Shown: in pieces, positions 36,553-45,913 of the stretch
Layout: each line of letters begins with the position of its first letter
Position numbering within the stretch: position 1 is the first letter of the stretch
Origin: Psychrobacter immobilis
GTDB lineage: Bacteria > Pseudomonadota > Gammaproteobacteria > Pseudomonadales > Moraxellaceae
NCBI RefSeq assembly: GCF_904846285.1
Contig: NZ_CAJHAD010000002.1
Span: 172,371-236,370, forward strand
DNA length: 64,000 nucleotides
Direction: 5' to 3'
Made by a program: the position numbers and the translations under genes
The notes under the pieces: generated by a model
Told to the model about the DNA's origin: nothing
The model's database searches: none
The model's input: the letters and a program-made list of their open reading frames with translations, nothing else

Positions 36553-37065
36553 ATGGAACAAGTAATTAAAGAAATAGATGCTCTTCTAGAAGAAAAAATC
36601 CCAAAATTTAAAAATACTTTCTATCCACCAGCGACAGATTCTGAGTTTGAAAGTATGGAAAATTTTGTAGAATCTAAACTACCTGATGAGTTCAAAATAC
36701 TCTATAAATGGCATAATGGTCAAATTAGCTCCCCCTATATTCCTTTCCATGTTGAAACGCACGAGCTACTTATGCCAATATTAGAAATAATGGATTGGTA
36801 TGAGGAGCTAAGTAGTCAGCTAGAAGACGGAGATATTAACGATGAAGTATGGAAGAAAAGTTGGGTACCGTTTACTGATGATGGTACTGGTAACTCTACT
36901 TGCATCGATATATCAAAGGATAACTTTGGTCAGATAATACATCAAGACCATGAAGGTGATGAGACTCGTGTTGTTTTTGAGTCATTAACAGAATGGTTGA
37001 AAGATTTATTAGATAAGATGAAAGTTTTTGATTATTCAACATGGACTTATCTTGATAGATTATAA
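36553..37065 (+). CDS. SMI1/KNR4 (SUKH) family protein
   Basis: This 170-residue protein has the SMI1/KNR4 pattern: S-E-F-E-S-M-E-N-F-V-E-S-K-L-P-D-E-F-K near residue 35, L-Y-K-W-H-N-G-Q, and W-V-P-F-T-D-D-G-T-G-N-S-T near 115, with G-Q-I-I-H-Q-D-H-E. These proteins are often immunity partners of polymorphic toxins, but stand-alone members exist and no toxin gene lies nearby. The AT-rich composition is similar to the neighbouring patch. Confidence 0.85.
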   Translation: MEQVIKEIDALLEEKIPKFKNTFYPPATDSEFESMENFVESKLPDEFKILYKWHNGQISSPYIPFHVETHELLMPILEIMDWYEELSSQLEDGDINDEVWKKSWVPFTDDGTGNSTCIDISKDNFGQIIHQDHEGDETRVVFESLTEWLKDLLDKMKVFDYSTWTYLDRL

Positions 37066-37134
37066 AGCTTGAATACTGAGCGATATGGTGTACCGTTCAA
37101 AGCACTATTTATTTTAAGGTCAAAATCCAAATCT

Positions 37135-37168
37135 AAAAAAGGCTATTCTTATAAAAATAACCTTTTTT
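37135..37168. terminator. Bidirectional terminator between the SMI1/KNR4 gene and uvrA
   Basis: AAAAAAGG(C)TATT and AATAACCTTTTTT arms have one mismatch. It has flanking A- and T-runs and sits between convergent genes. Confidence 0.75.
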
Positions 37169-37195
37169 TATTCATCAATAATTAACTAATTTCTA

Positions 37196-40102
37196 TTAAC
37201 TCACTTCTTTCATCGCTTGCTTAAGCATCGGTTTTAAGAACTCACCCGTATATGAGCCTTTGACTTCAGCTACTTCTTCAGGCGTGCCTTCGGCGATAAT
37301 CATGCCGCCCCCTTTACCACCTTCAGGGCCAAGGTCAATCACCCAATCCGCCGTTTTGATAACGTCAAGATTGTGCTCGATGACCACGATGGTATTACCT
37401 TTATCGCGTAGGGTATGCAAGATATTGAGCAGCTTATCGATATCATGGAAATGCAAACCAGTGGTTGGCTCATCCAAGATATAGAGCGTCTGTCCGGTAT
37501 CCCGTTTGGCAAGCTCACGCGCCAATTTCACACGTTGCGCTTCACCGCCCGATAGCGTTGGTGCAGACTGACCCAGACGGATATAACTCAGACCAACATC
37601 CATCAAGGCTTGTAGGCGACGATAAATGGCTGGAATGGCTGAGAAGAACTCAGTCGCATCTTCAACGGTCATATCGAGCACGTCGGCGATATTTTTACCT
37701 TTATAGTGAATCTCTAAGGTCTCGCGGTTATAGCGCTTGCCTTCACAGGTATCACACGGCACATACATGTCAGGTAAGAAATGCATCTCAACTTTGATAA
37801 GACCATCACCTTGGCACATCTCACAGCGTCCGCCTTTGACGTTAAAGCTAAAGCGACCGGCTTTATAACCACGGGCACGCGCTTCTTGCGTTTGTGCAAA
37901 CATCTCACGTACTGGCGTAAATACGCCTGTATATGTCGCTGGGTTTGAGCGCGGTGTACGACCAATCGGGCTTTGATCGATATCAACCATTTTATCCAAA
38001 TGCTCAAGACCAGTGATGCTGTCATGCTTATCCGCGATGAGCGTTGAGGCATTATTTAATTGCGTTGCGGCTAATGGCATCAAAGTACGGTTGATGAGGG
38101 TAGATTTACCAGAACCCGAAACACCCGTGATGCAAGTCATAATCCCTATTGGCAAGGTCAAATCAACATCGTGTAAGTTGTTGCCGGATGCGCCTTTGAG
38201 CTCAATAGTCATTGGAACTTGTTTCGGCTTGGCTTTTCCTTTAACTTCCATATCGATAGTTTTGGCTTTATGACGAATGCTTGGAATCTCGATTTTCTTC
38301 TTACCAGACATATATTGTCCAGTCAGCGATTCTTTATTGGCCATGATGTCATCGACCGTACCCTGAGCGATAATATGACCGCCATGGACGCCTGCACCGA
38401 TACCGATATCGATAACGTGATCCGCTTGGCGAATGGCATCTTCATCATGCTCAACGACCAATACGGTATTGCCCAAATCACGCAAGCGCGTTAGGGTTTT
38501 TAGCAAGCGATCATTATCGCGTTGATGCAGACCAATTGACGGCTCATCGAGCACATACATCACACCCATCAGACCTGCGCCAATTTGGCTGGCAAGACGA
38601 ATACGCTGCGCTTCACCACCCGATAGCGTTTCAGCAGAGCGGGCAAGGGATAGATAATCAAGCCCAACGCTAACTAAGAAATTTAGACGCTCATTAATCT
38701 CTTTAAAGATTTTTTCTGCAACTTCACCTTTATGACCGCCAATTTTTAGCGTCTTATAATAGTCAGCAGCGTCACCGATAGACAGCTTAACGATTTGGGC
38801 GATGGTTTGATCATCGACGCGCACGTTGCGTGAAATCTCATTGAGACGCGCGCCATCACAGACGTTACAAGTGGTATCGGCCAAATATTTTGCCAACTCG
38901 TCACGCACAAGGTTACTTTGGGTTTTGGCATAACGGCGCTCTAAATAAGGCAGCACACCTTCAAAGGGCACAGTCTTATTGGTTTTACGACCGCGCTCAT
39001 CAGTAAAGTTAAACGTCAGCTTCTCTTTACCTGAGCCCTGCATGATGATATCTTGCTGCGCTTTTGGCAGCTCTTGCCACGGTGCGTCCATATCGATTTT
39101 AAAATGATTGCAAACGGTAGAGAGCAGACCAAAGTAATACGCATGGCGCTTATCCCAACCATTAATTGCCCCTTGATTGAGCGATTTTTCGTGATGGGTA
39201 ATCAGCTTTTCGGCTGAGAAATACTGACGTTTACCGAGACCATCACAGCTTGGGCAGGCACCATAAGGATTGTTAAAACTAAACATACGCGGCTCAAGCT
39301 CAGAGACTGCGCGATCACAAACTGGGCAAGAATGCTTAGCTGACATGACTTGGTTTTCATCACCGCCTTCTTTTGGGTTGCCATCCATAAAGTGTAGCGT
39401 TACCAGCCCTTGACCTAAGCGCAGAGCAGTTTCTAAACTTTCAGCAACACGGTTGCCCAAATCATCACGGACTTTAAAGCGGTCGACCACGACTTCGATG
39501 GTATGTTTTTTCTTTTTATCGAGCGTTGGTAGTTCATCAGTATCATAAACATCCCCGTCAACGCGTACGCGCACAAAGCCTTGACCAATTAATTGTTCAA
39601 GCAAAACCGTATGCTCGCCTTTACGCTCACGAATCACTGGCGCCAGAATCATAATTTTGGTATCAGCTGGCAATGCCATGACTTGATCGACCATTTCGGT
39701 CACCGACTGCGCGACCATCGGCTCGCCATGCTCTGGGCAAAAGGGCGTACCAATGCGCGCATAGAGCAGACGCAAATAGTCATAAATTTCGGTAATTGTA
39801 CCGACCGTTGAGCGTGGGTTATGGTTGGTTGATTTTTGCTCGATAGCAATTGCTGGCGACAAGCCCTCGATACTATCTACGTCGGGCTTCTCCATTTGAG
39901 ATAAGAACTGGCGCGCATACGCGGACAAGCTCTCGACATAGCGACGTTGCCCTTCAGCATAAAGGGTATCAAATGCCAATGACGATTTACCAGAGCCTGA
40001 TAAACCCGTAATCACCACAAATTTATCTCGTGGAATGTCTAAATCGATATTTTTTAGATTATGAGTGCGTGCGCCGCGAACCTTAATATACTCGTGTGCC
40101 AT
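37196..40102 (-). CDS. uvrA: Excinuclease ABC subunit A
   Basis: This is the damage-recognition ATPase of nucleotide excision repair, acting with UvrB and UvrC. The 968 residues contain two ABC ATPase halves: the first Walker [11 protein letters not shown] near 32, a zinc module C-P-V-C ... C-P-S-C near 265-290, S-G-G-E-A-Q-R signatures, second Walker [11 protein letters not shown] near 655, and the C-terminal zinc finger C-E-M-C ... C-D-T-C near 750-775. It is about 28 residues longer than E. coli UvrA owing to loop insertions. No LexA-type box is evident upstream, consistent with my recollection that Moraxellaceae lack a classical LexA. Confidence 0.97.
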   Translation of the reverse strand: MAHEYIKVRGARTHNLKNIDLDIPRDKFVVITGLSGSGKSSLAFDTLYAEGQRRYVESLSAYARQFLSQMEKPDVDSIEGLSPAIAIEQKSTNHNPRSTVGTITEIYDYLRLLYARIGTPFCPEHGEPMVAQSVTEMVDQVMALPADTKIMILAPVIRERKGEHTVLLEQLIGQGFVRVRVDGDVYDTDELPTLDKKKKHTIEVVVDRFKVRDDLGNRVAESLETALRLGQGLVTLHFMDGNPKEGGDENQVMSAKHSCPVCDRAVSELEPRMFSFNNPYGACPSCDGLGKRQYFSAEKLITHHEKSLNQGAINGWDKRHAYYFGLLSTVCNHFKIDMDAPWQELPKAQQDIIMQGSGKEKLTFNFTDERGRKTNKTVPFEGVLPYLERRYAKTQSNLVRDELAKYLADTTCNVCDGARLNEISRNVRVDDQTIAQIVKLSIGDAADYYKTLKIGGHKGEVAEKIFKEINERLNFLVSVGLDYLSLARSAETLSGGEAQRIRLASQIGAGLMGVMYVLDEPSIGLHQRDNDRLLKTLTRLRDLGNTVLVVEHDEDAIRQADHVIDIGIGAGVHGGHIIAQGTVDDIMANKESLTGQYMSGKKKIEIPSIRHKAKTIDMEVKGKAKPKQVPMTIELKGASGNNLHDVDLTLPIGIMTCITGVSGSGKSTLINRTLMPLAATQLNNASTLIADKHDSITGLEHLDKMVDIDQSPIGRTPRSNPATYTGVFTPVREMFAQTQEARARGYKAGRFSFNVKGGRCEMCQGDGLIKVEMHFLPDMYVPCDTCEGKRYNRETLEIHYKGKNIADVLDMTVEDATEFFSAIPAIYRRLQALMDVGLSYIRLGQSAPTLSGGEAQRVKLARELAKRDTGQTLYILDEPTTGLHFHDIDKLLNILHTLRDKGNTIVVIEHNLDVIKTADWVIDLGPEGGKGGGMIIAEGTPEEVAEVKGSYTGEFLKPMLKQAMKEVS

Positions 40103-40699
40103 CGGTGATAGATTTCCTATTTGATAAAATGATATATAAAAAAATTTTTAAAATTTAAAGACTAAATAAAGTTGAGTTAAATGCTTAATTAAAAGCAATG
40201 ATGAATCAAAAATATAGATTTTTTAAAATTACTATTCAAATTAATATGGCTTTATAAAAATGTGTGGTTTTCACAAAGCGATAGTAATGATTGTCTCTTT
40301 TATATTATGCCTTTAGTACTTGAAATGGATAAAGGTAAGCTAAATAAAGGGTAACTAGTATGAGAAGTTTATTATAGATTTAGTCAATAAATATCGGTTT
40401 ATCAAAATATTTCTCATACAATATTTTTGGACGATAACATTTCCGACGTCTTACTTTATTGTCATGATAGACGCATTATTCAAGGTGCGATGACGTACGA
40501 GATGCACTTAGTAACAAAATTATCGCGTAAAATGAATGGCTTAAGTGAGCGCCCGCTATGATACTGAAGTAGGGTGGCAAAAGTCTCGGCAAGCAAACGG
40601 CTAATGTCTTATACTAGTGAGCTTGATTTTTTAGCCAATACCTTTATAGAGCGGTAATGATAAAAAGCATAGCGGTAGTGATTAACCAGTGAGGCAAGT
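40103..40699. other. Long divergent intergenic region between uvrA and yajR
   Basis: This 597-base stretch is very AT-rich near uvrA and more mixed near yajR. It holds the promoter-like TTGATT...TATAGA at 40623-40650. No reading frame above about 20 codons with a ribosome site was found, and no tRNA or clear hairpin terminator was seen. Confidence 0.6.
40623..40650 (+). promoter_or_regulatory. Candidate promoter for the YajR-type transporter gene
   Basis: TTGATT and TATAGA are separated by 16 bases, about 50 bases before the ATG at 40700. Matches to consensus are moderate. Confidence 0.45.
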
Positions 40700-42064
40700 A
40701 TGAATAGCGTAGAAAAACGGGCAATCCTTGGGGTCGGTGGCATATTTGCCTTGCGGATGATCGGCTTGTTTATGATTGTGCCAGTATTTTCTGTGTATGG
40801 TGATAATTATGCGCATGCAACGCCGTTTCTCATTGGTTTGGCAGTTGGTATTTACGGGCTAGGGCAGGCGATATTTCAGATTCCGATGAGTTTGGCGGCG
40901 GATAAATTTCCGCGTAAACCGATTATATTCTTAGGTCTGATATTATTTGCTCTCGGCGGTATCATCGCAGCCAATGCCACCGATATTTATGAAGTTATTA
41001 TTGGTCGGGCGCTAGCAGGTAGTGGCGCGGTTTCTGCGGTATTGATGGCGTTACTTGCTGATGTGACTCGGGAAGAAATGCGTACCAAAGCGATGGCAAC
41101 GATGGGCTTAACCATTGCGACCTCCATCATGCTCGCGTTTGCCTTTGGTCCTTTATTAGTGGGCTCGCTGGGTATTTCTGGGCTGTTTTGGTTGACCGCA
41201 GGCTTTGCCGTTTTGGCGATGTTGTTATTATTGTTTGTGCCAACACCGCTACGGGTACTCAAGCACAATTTGGATAATAAATCGATTGGTCAGCAGTTGG
41301 CAGAGGTTCTAAAAATTGGTGATTTAAACCGCTTACATATTGGTATTTTTGCTCTGCATTTGACCATGACGGCTATCTTTGTCATTTTACCGCATCAGCT
41401 TAATGAGGTGATGGGATTGTCGGTACGTCAGCAAGGTCTGGTATATCTGCCTTTATTGTTTATCGGTTTTGCCGTTGCCTTACCCTTTATTATCATTGCC
41501 GAAAAGAAACGCAAAATGCGCCAAGTATTCTTGGGTGCTATTGCTTTGATGACTGTTGCCTTGGCATTATTAGCGCTTGGTAGTCAGGTCGGTGTTGGTA
41601 TTATATTAGGCTTATTGCTCTACTTTATGGGCTTTAACTTACTTGAGGCGACGATTCCTTCCTGGATATCTAAGCGTGCGCCAGTCGCTAATAAAGCCAC
41701 TGCGATGGGCTTGAATTCATCGAGCCAGTTCTTTGGCGCTTTTGTTGGAGGCGCGATGGGTGGTTTATTGTTAACACAATCAAATATATTGGCTTGGGGT
41801 ATCCTAGCGGTGATTATGGGAGTTTCGTTACTGCTGATTATTCCGATTGCGGACCCACCTTATTTATCGAGCACCACTGTCACTATCCCTAAAGATATCA
41901 ATATACAAGACTGGTCACGGCAGATGCTGGAGGTAGATGGCGTCGATGAGCTAGTGGTCATAGCAAAAGAGCAAGTGGCGTATTTAAAATTGGATAAGAC
42001 ACAGCTTACAGATTTGTCACGACAAGAGCTGTCGCATTTAGCGCAAAGCCCTTTGGATATTTAG
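40700..42064 (+). CDS. yajR: MFS transporter with C-terminal YAM-like domain (YajR type)
   Basis: This 454-residue major facilitator protein has twelve predicted helices. Motif A is modified: A-A-D-K-F-P-R-K-P after helix 2. It also has G-R-A-L-A-G-S-G-A near 110 and a second-half K-K-R-K-M-R-Q-V. The last 65 residues form a small cytoplasmic domain (V-T-I-P-K-D-I-N-I-Q-D-W ... V-D-G-V-D-E-L-V-V) of the ferredoxin-like YAM type known from E. coli YajR, which has the same total length. Substrate unknown. The uvrA-transporter-ssb order is common in gammaproteobacteria. Confidence 0.87.
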   Translation: MNSVEKRAILGVGGIFALRMIGLFMIVPVFSVYGDNYAHATPFLIGLAVGIYGLGQAIFQIPMSLAADKFPRKPIIFLGLILFALGGIIAANATDIYEVIIGRALAGSGAVSAVLMALLADVTREEMRTKAMATMGLTIATSIMLAFAFGPLLVGSLGISGLFWLTAGFAVLAMLLLLFVPTPLRVLKHNLDNKSIGQQLAEVLKIGDLNRLHIGIFALHLTMTAIFVILPHQLNEVMGLSVRQQGLVYLPLLFIGFAVALPFIIIAEKKRKMRQVFLGAIALMTVALALLALGSQVGVGIILGLLLYFMGFNLLEATIPSWISKRAPVANKATAMGLNSSSQFFGAFVGGAMGGLLLTQSNILAWGILAVIMGVSLLLIIPIADPPYLSSTTVTIPKDINIQDWSRQMLEVDGVDELVVIAKEQVAYLKLDKTQLTDLSRQELSHLAQSPLDI

Positions 42065-42260
42065 GTTATATAGTAATTGAAACCTGAGTATTGGCAGCGA
42101 CGAAGCTGCGCGACATTCAACGTCGTATGTAAGATTTCTAAGGTAGATATTTAAACAAAAATTGGTTAAAGTAAATTCATATTACTGATATTATTAATCA
42201 GTTTCATTTAATAGTTATTAAAATATTCATAAAACGATTTGTCAATAAAAGGACGATACT

Positions 42261-42935
42261 ATGCGCGGAGTTAATAAAGTTATCATCATCGGTAACCTTG
42301 GAGCAGACCCCGAGGCACGCCAATTCAGTAATGGCGGTAGCGTGACCAACATTTCGGTTGCGACTTCAGAGCAGTGGACTGATAAGCAAAGCGGTGAAAA
42401 AAGAGAAGCAACGGAATGGCATCGCATTTCATTGTTTAATCGTCTAGGCGAAATCGCGGCGCAATATTTGCGTAAAGGCAGCAAAGTCTATATTGAAGGC
42501 AGTTTGCGTACGCGTAAATATCAAGATCCCAATGGTCAAGACCGTTATATCACCGAGATTCGTGCGGAGCAAATGCAAATGCTCGATGGCGCGACCGGCG
42601 GTAGTGGCGATGCTGGTGGTTTTGGTGGTCAAAGCTCAAATCAGGGTCAAGGCGGTTATGGCAATCAGGGTGGTGGTGGCTATAGCGATCAAAACCAAGG
42701 TGGTCAGGGTAATTATGGTCAACCAGCCAATAATCAGCAAAGTGGCTATAACCAAGGCGGCGCTCCAGCTTTGCAAGGCATGTTACAAGGCAACAATCAA
42801 AACAGTAACCAAAACAGCTTCAACAATCAAAATCCGTCAGCGCAAAACCAATTTAATAAACCAGCTCAAGCACCAGCACAGTCTAAACCGACAGCGATGC
42901 CAGATGGTCCTGTAGATGATGATATTCCTTTTTAG
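42261..42935 (+). CDS. ssb: Single-stranded DNA-binding protein
   Basis: This tetrameric OB-fold protein of replication, recombination and repair has 224 residues. The OB fold (1-110) has [13 protein letters not shown] and E-W-H-R-I. A long Gly/Gln/Asn-rich linker (118-205) follows, and the tail ends P-V-D-D-D-I-P-F, the docking peptide for RecO, Exo I, PriA and others. The linker is longer than in E. coli SSB (178). AGGACG sits before the ATG. Confidence 0.96.
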   Translation: MRGVNKVIIIGNLGADPEARQFSNGGSVTNISVATSEQWTDKQSGEKREATEWHRISLFNRLGEIAAQYLRKGSKVYIEGSLRTRKYQDPNGQDRYITEIRAEQMQMLDGATGGSGDAGGFGGQSSNQGQGGYGNQGGGGYSDQNQGGQGNYGQPANNQQSGYNQGGAPALQGMLQGNNQNSNQNSFNNQNPSAQNQFNKPAQAPAQSKPTAMPDGPVDDDIPF

Positions 42936-42971
42936 GATGTACCTTAGACGTTAATGTAAAGTATATGTTCT

Positions 42972-42999
42972 AGAAAGCCCGCCAATAGCGGGCTTTCTC
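42972..42999 (+). terminator. Terminator after ssb
   Basis: Perfect 11-bp arms AGAAAGCCCGC and GCGGGCTTTCT flank a CAATA loop. Confidence 0.88.
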
Positions 43000-43022
43000 T
43001 TATCTATAGGATTAAATTAGAT

Positions 43023-43049
43023 AGGGTCTATGTAAATAGACCCTTTTTT
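43023..43049 (+). terminator. Second tandem terminator after ssb
   Basis: Perfect 9-bp arms AGGGTCTAT and ATAGACCCT with a GTAA loop are followed by a T-run. Confidence 0.85.
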
Positions 43050-43200
43050 ATGCTGCTGATCTTTGACTTATTTAAATAGTGATAAAGAGAAATACTTAAG
43101 ATTTATAAAGTAATAATATTTGAATAATATAGTTTTATGATAAAGGCTCATATAAAGTTAACTATCATTTAAAACCGCTATAATTTAATAACATTTATGA

Positions 43201-43248
43201 TTATTATCTTATTATCTTATTATCTTATTATCTTATTATCTTATTATC
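43201..43248. repeat. Octanucleotide tandem repeat (TTATTATC)6
   Basis: Six exact copies of an 8-bp unit occupy 48 bases in non-coding DNA. They end 19 bases before the -35-like box of the promoter for the H-NS-family gene. Confidence 0.97.
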
Positions 43249-43267
43249 AATGAATACCAATCAATAC

Positions 43268-43296
43268 TTGTGATGGATTATATTTTTGTTTATATT
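43268..43296 (+). promoter_or_regulatory. Candidate promoter for the H-NS-family gene
   Basis: TTGTGA and TATATT are spaced 17 bases apart in AT-rich DNA, about 87 bases before the likely start codon at 43383. The octanucleotide repeat lies where an UP-type or regulator-bound element would be. Confidence 0.5.
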
Positions 43297-43382
43297 ACTG
43301 TTACTTACGATTTTTATTATTCATTAGTCATTAGTCGTCAGGCTATGTGATTTATAACCTTGATATAAAAGTGGAGATTATG

Positions 43383-43706
43383 ATGAGCAAAAACAATGTC
43401 ATTGATTTAAATGATCTAAACGTTGATGAGCTACGCGCTATTACCGAAAATGCCCAACAACTTATTGCGCAAAAACAACACCAGCGTTTATACGACGCTT
43501 ATATGCAGTTTGAAAAAATCGCTGAAGAAAGCGATGCTAGCATTGAAGAGGTTCTACAAGCGGGTGAGAAACTTGAGAAAAAACGTAGCATTAAATATCG
43601 CAATACGGATAATAATGAAGAAACGTGGACCGGTCGCGGACGTAAACCAACATGGTTAGTAGATGCACTAGCAGCAGGTCGTAAATTGGAAGATTTTGCT
43701 ATTTAG
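43383..43706 (+). CDS. H-NS family nucleoid-associated protein
   Basis: The likely start is the ATG at 43383 (M-S-K-N-N), six bases after GGAG; an in-frame ATG at 43380 and one at 43347 are alternatives. The 107-residue protein has an N-terminal helical oligomerisation region and a C-terminal DNA-binding part. The latter reads Y-R-N-T-D-N-N-E-E-T-W-T-G-R-G-R-K-P-T-W-L, the AT-hook-like core of H-NS/MvaT-related proteins of the H-NS histone family. Such proteins silence AT-rich, often horizontally acquired genes. A variable repeat upstream could affect its level. Confidence 0.9.
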   Translation: MSKNNVIDLNDLNVDELRAITENAQQLIAQKQHQRLYDAYMQFEKIAEESDASIEEVLQAGEKLEKKRSIKYRNTDNNEETWTGRGRKPTWLVDALAAGRKLEDFAI

Positions 43707-43811
43707 TCATTAAAAATCTCTTGTTAAGCTCTCATGCTATTTAGCTTTAACGCGTCATTAATCATGATGGTTTAATAGATAAATCGATAGATAAAAGCCA
43801 GTCTCTTTATC

Positions 43812-43847
43812 GCCAGTATTTTGGTGCAAAGATACTGGCTTTTTTTC
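43812..43847 (+). terminator. Terminator after the H-NS-family gene
   Basis: GCCAGTAT (43812-43819) and ATACTGGC (43832-43839) with a 12-base loop are followed by eight T residues. A further GCCAGT copy at 43797 could pair instead. Confidence 0.75.
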
Positions 43848-43913
43848 TGTCATCTGTATGCCATTGTTTGCTATGATAATGACGTTTTTGTCTTATATAA
43901 GAGTTAGCTAACC

Positions 43914-44750
43914 GTGTCTCAAGTATCCACGTCGTCTCATAAGCGTCCCCGCAAGCTCTGGTGGCTATTTGGCTTTGTATTATTTGCACTATTTGCCGTT
44001 TTGCAAATGCCAGCAGCATGGCTACTTGAAAAATATGCTCCAGATACGCCTTATGTGCAACATGTGTCGGGCAACTTATGGCAAGGTTCGGCAATTTGGC
44101 AATTACCCGTGTCAGCAACGCCGCTTACCGGCGCCGCTGAGTGGTCATGGCAGCCATGGCATTTATTATTGGGCAAATTAGGTGCAGAGGTTGATATCAG
44201 CTCAGAGCAGACCCGATTGAATGGTCAGATTAAAGTAGGCAGCAGCTCATGGCAGGTTCAAAACATGAGTGGTAAAATTGCCCCTGAAACTTTGGCCAGT
44301 GTGGTCGATTGGCAATTGCCTAATGCGCCTATTCAAGTTAATAACGTCTCGTTAAAACGTCAGTCTGCTGCAAATGCCGCAGCAAGCAGTTCAAGCGAAA
44401 ACTCAGGTAAAAATGTGGCGGGCTTTAGTGAGGCGAGTGGTCAGCTGACTTGGGTTGGCGGTGAAGTCGGCTATCCTAGCGGCGGTAAGGTTTTTTATAT
44501 CACAATGCCAGCGCTGCGAGCCGAGCTCAGTGCCGAGCAAAAGAACAATAAAAACCTGCTGCATATTAATCTTGTAAACAATCAAGATAAGCGCTTGGGC
44601 GACTTGTATATCGATGGCGATAATATGCTAGATGTGAGCTTAACCCAGCGCCTACTAGAAAATATGCCCGAATATAAAGGACAAGCACCGCAAGATACAC
44701 CTGTGGTTAGTGTACGGCAGCCGTTGCTCGATGGTTTGGGGGCACGCTAA
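43914..44750 (+). CDS. gspN: Type II secretion system protein N
   Basis: This inner-membrane-anchored component of the type II secretion apparatus has 278 residues. The start codon is GTG at 43914. One N-terminal helix (15-35) is followed by the GspN pattern V-S-G-N-L-W-Q-G-S-A and a W-Q-P-W-H-L-L-L-G-K-L segment; the rest is a periplasmic beta-rich domain with a Ser/Ala-rich insertion near 145. It immediately precedes gspC, whose ATG touches its stop. The N-C-D order is the one I recall for Acinetobacter and Psychrobacter. Confidence 0.87.
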   Translation: MSQVSTSSHKRPRKLWWLFGFVLFALFAVLQMPAAWLLEKYAPDTPYVQHVSGNLWQGSAIWQLPVSATPLTGAAEWSWQPWHLLLGKLGAEVDISSEQTRLNGQIKVGSSSWQVQNMSGKIAPETLASVVDWQLPNAPIQVNNVSLKRQSAANAAASSSSENSGKNVAGFSEASGQLTWVGGEVGYPSGGKVFYITMPALRAELSAEQKNNKNLLHINLVNNQDKRLGDLYIDGDNMLDVSLTQRLLENMPEYKGQAPQDTPVVSVRQPLLDGLGAR

Positions 44751-45680
44751 ATGATGAATGTTGCCGATATCTCCAGCCGTTTAAAACCTATTATTAACAC
44801 CCTAAATCGCTTTTCAGTGTGGTTATTGTTATTAGCGATTGTTTGGTTATGCTGGACAGCGGCGCGCTTACTGTGGCTGCTGCTGGCCGCTCCATTAGCG
44901 CCTGCATTACCGCTTGCCCCTTTACAGAGTACGGCAAACTCAAATACAGATTATAGTGGCTTATTTGCTATCTTTGCTGACCCTGATCCTATCGCTGCTC
45001 CAGTCCAACCGCCACCTAATATCGTGTTAAAAGGTGTGCTTATGGCCATACCAGAAAGTCTGTCGTCAGCAATGTTGGACGTCAATGGCGAAGTAAAAAA
45101 CTATCGTATCGGTGACACCTTAAAAGACAGTGACTATACGCTTGTCGCCGTCGCTTGGAATGAAGTCATTATTGCTGATGCTTATGATAAAGAAATCGTC
45201 ATCAAAATGCCGGAAGCTATGCCACTTGATCAAAGTGCTATGCTGGCAGGTGCGGTGAGTAATCAGCGTTTGCCAGATAATACTATGTCGCCAAACTCGC
45301 CTAACTTACCTAATACAGCGCAGCAGGACCAAGTCGATCCTGAGAGTGAGCCAAATGGCGAAGCAAGCAGCGCGGGCGAGCCGAAGTCGCCGATTGATGA
45401 GGCCGTCACAGAGTTGCAATCAAACCCTGCCAGTTATTTAAGTCGAATGGGCGTGATGGCGTCAGGTGAAAGTTATCAGGTCACAGCCGCCATGCCTGCC
45501 AAACTGCGTAATCGCTTAGGGCTTGAGCCGGGCGATAAGGTGTTGACTGTTAATGGTCAAAGCGTCGGCAGTAATCCTGGACAAGATGCCAACGTCTTGC
45601 AGCAAGCAAAACAATCTGGCGAAGCACAAATAGAGGTACAGCGTGGCGATCAAGTCATTACTATTCGTCAGCAATTTTAA
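44751..45680 (+). CDS. gspC: Type II secretion system protein C
   Basis: This 309-residue inner membrane protein links the inner platform to the secretin. It has one membrane helix (about 22-47), a homology region with L-K-G-V-L-M-A and Y-R-I-G-D-T-L-K-D (90-150), a Pro/Asn-rich linker with acidic stretch, and a C-terminal PDZ domain (about 225-309). The PDZ domain includes L-G-L-E-P-G-D-K-V-L-T-V-N-G. Its ATG follows the gspN stop without a gap; a second ATG lies one codon on. Confidence 0.9.
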   Translation: MMNVADISSRLKPIINTLNRFSVWLLLLAIVWLCWTAARLLWLLLAAPLAPALPLAPLQSTANSNTDYSGLFAIFADPDPIAAPVQPPPNIVLKGVLMAIPESLSSAMLDVNGEVKNYRIGDTLKDSDYTLVAVAWNEVIIADAYDKEIVIKMPEAMPLDQSAMLAGAVSNQRLPDNTMSPNSPNLPNTAQQDQVDPESEPNGEASSAGEPKSPIDEAVTELQSNPASYLSRMGVMASGESYQVTAAMPAKLRNRLGLEPGDKVLTVNGQSVGSNPGQDANVLQQAKQSGEAQIEVQRGDQVITIRQQF

Positions 45681-45913
45681 GCAAAAATTAAAATTTTTTT
45701 AGCTACTGGTTTTTTAAATAAAGCTTTGCGTGCCCTTATAGTTAGCAAGCTGCTAAAAACCATTAACGAGTTATTGGATTTAGTTCATATTTTGTTCAGC
45801 AAACATTTTGTTTAGCAAACACGAAACTTAGCACATACGAAAATTAGTACTCTTGAAAATTATTAATCATGCAACTTAGTATATCCGCGACATCACTGTA
45901 GGTAATTATCAAT

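Noticed and set aside
38746..39811. Extra reading frames inside uvrA on both strands
   Set aside because: They overlap conserved ATPase and zinc-binding segments of uvrA in other frames; no independent evidence.
40103..40699. SOS (LexA) boxes upstream of uvrA
   Set aside because: No CTGT-N8-ACAG type palindrome was seen, and classical LexA is not expected in this lineage.
43201..43248. CRISPR-like array
   Set aside because: The repeat unit is only 8 bases with no spacers and no cas genes in the window; it is a simple-sequence repeat.
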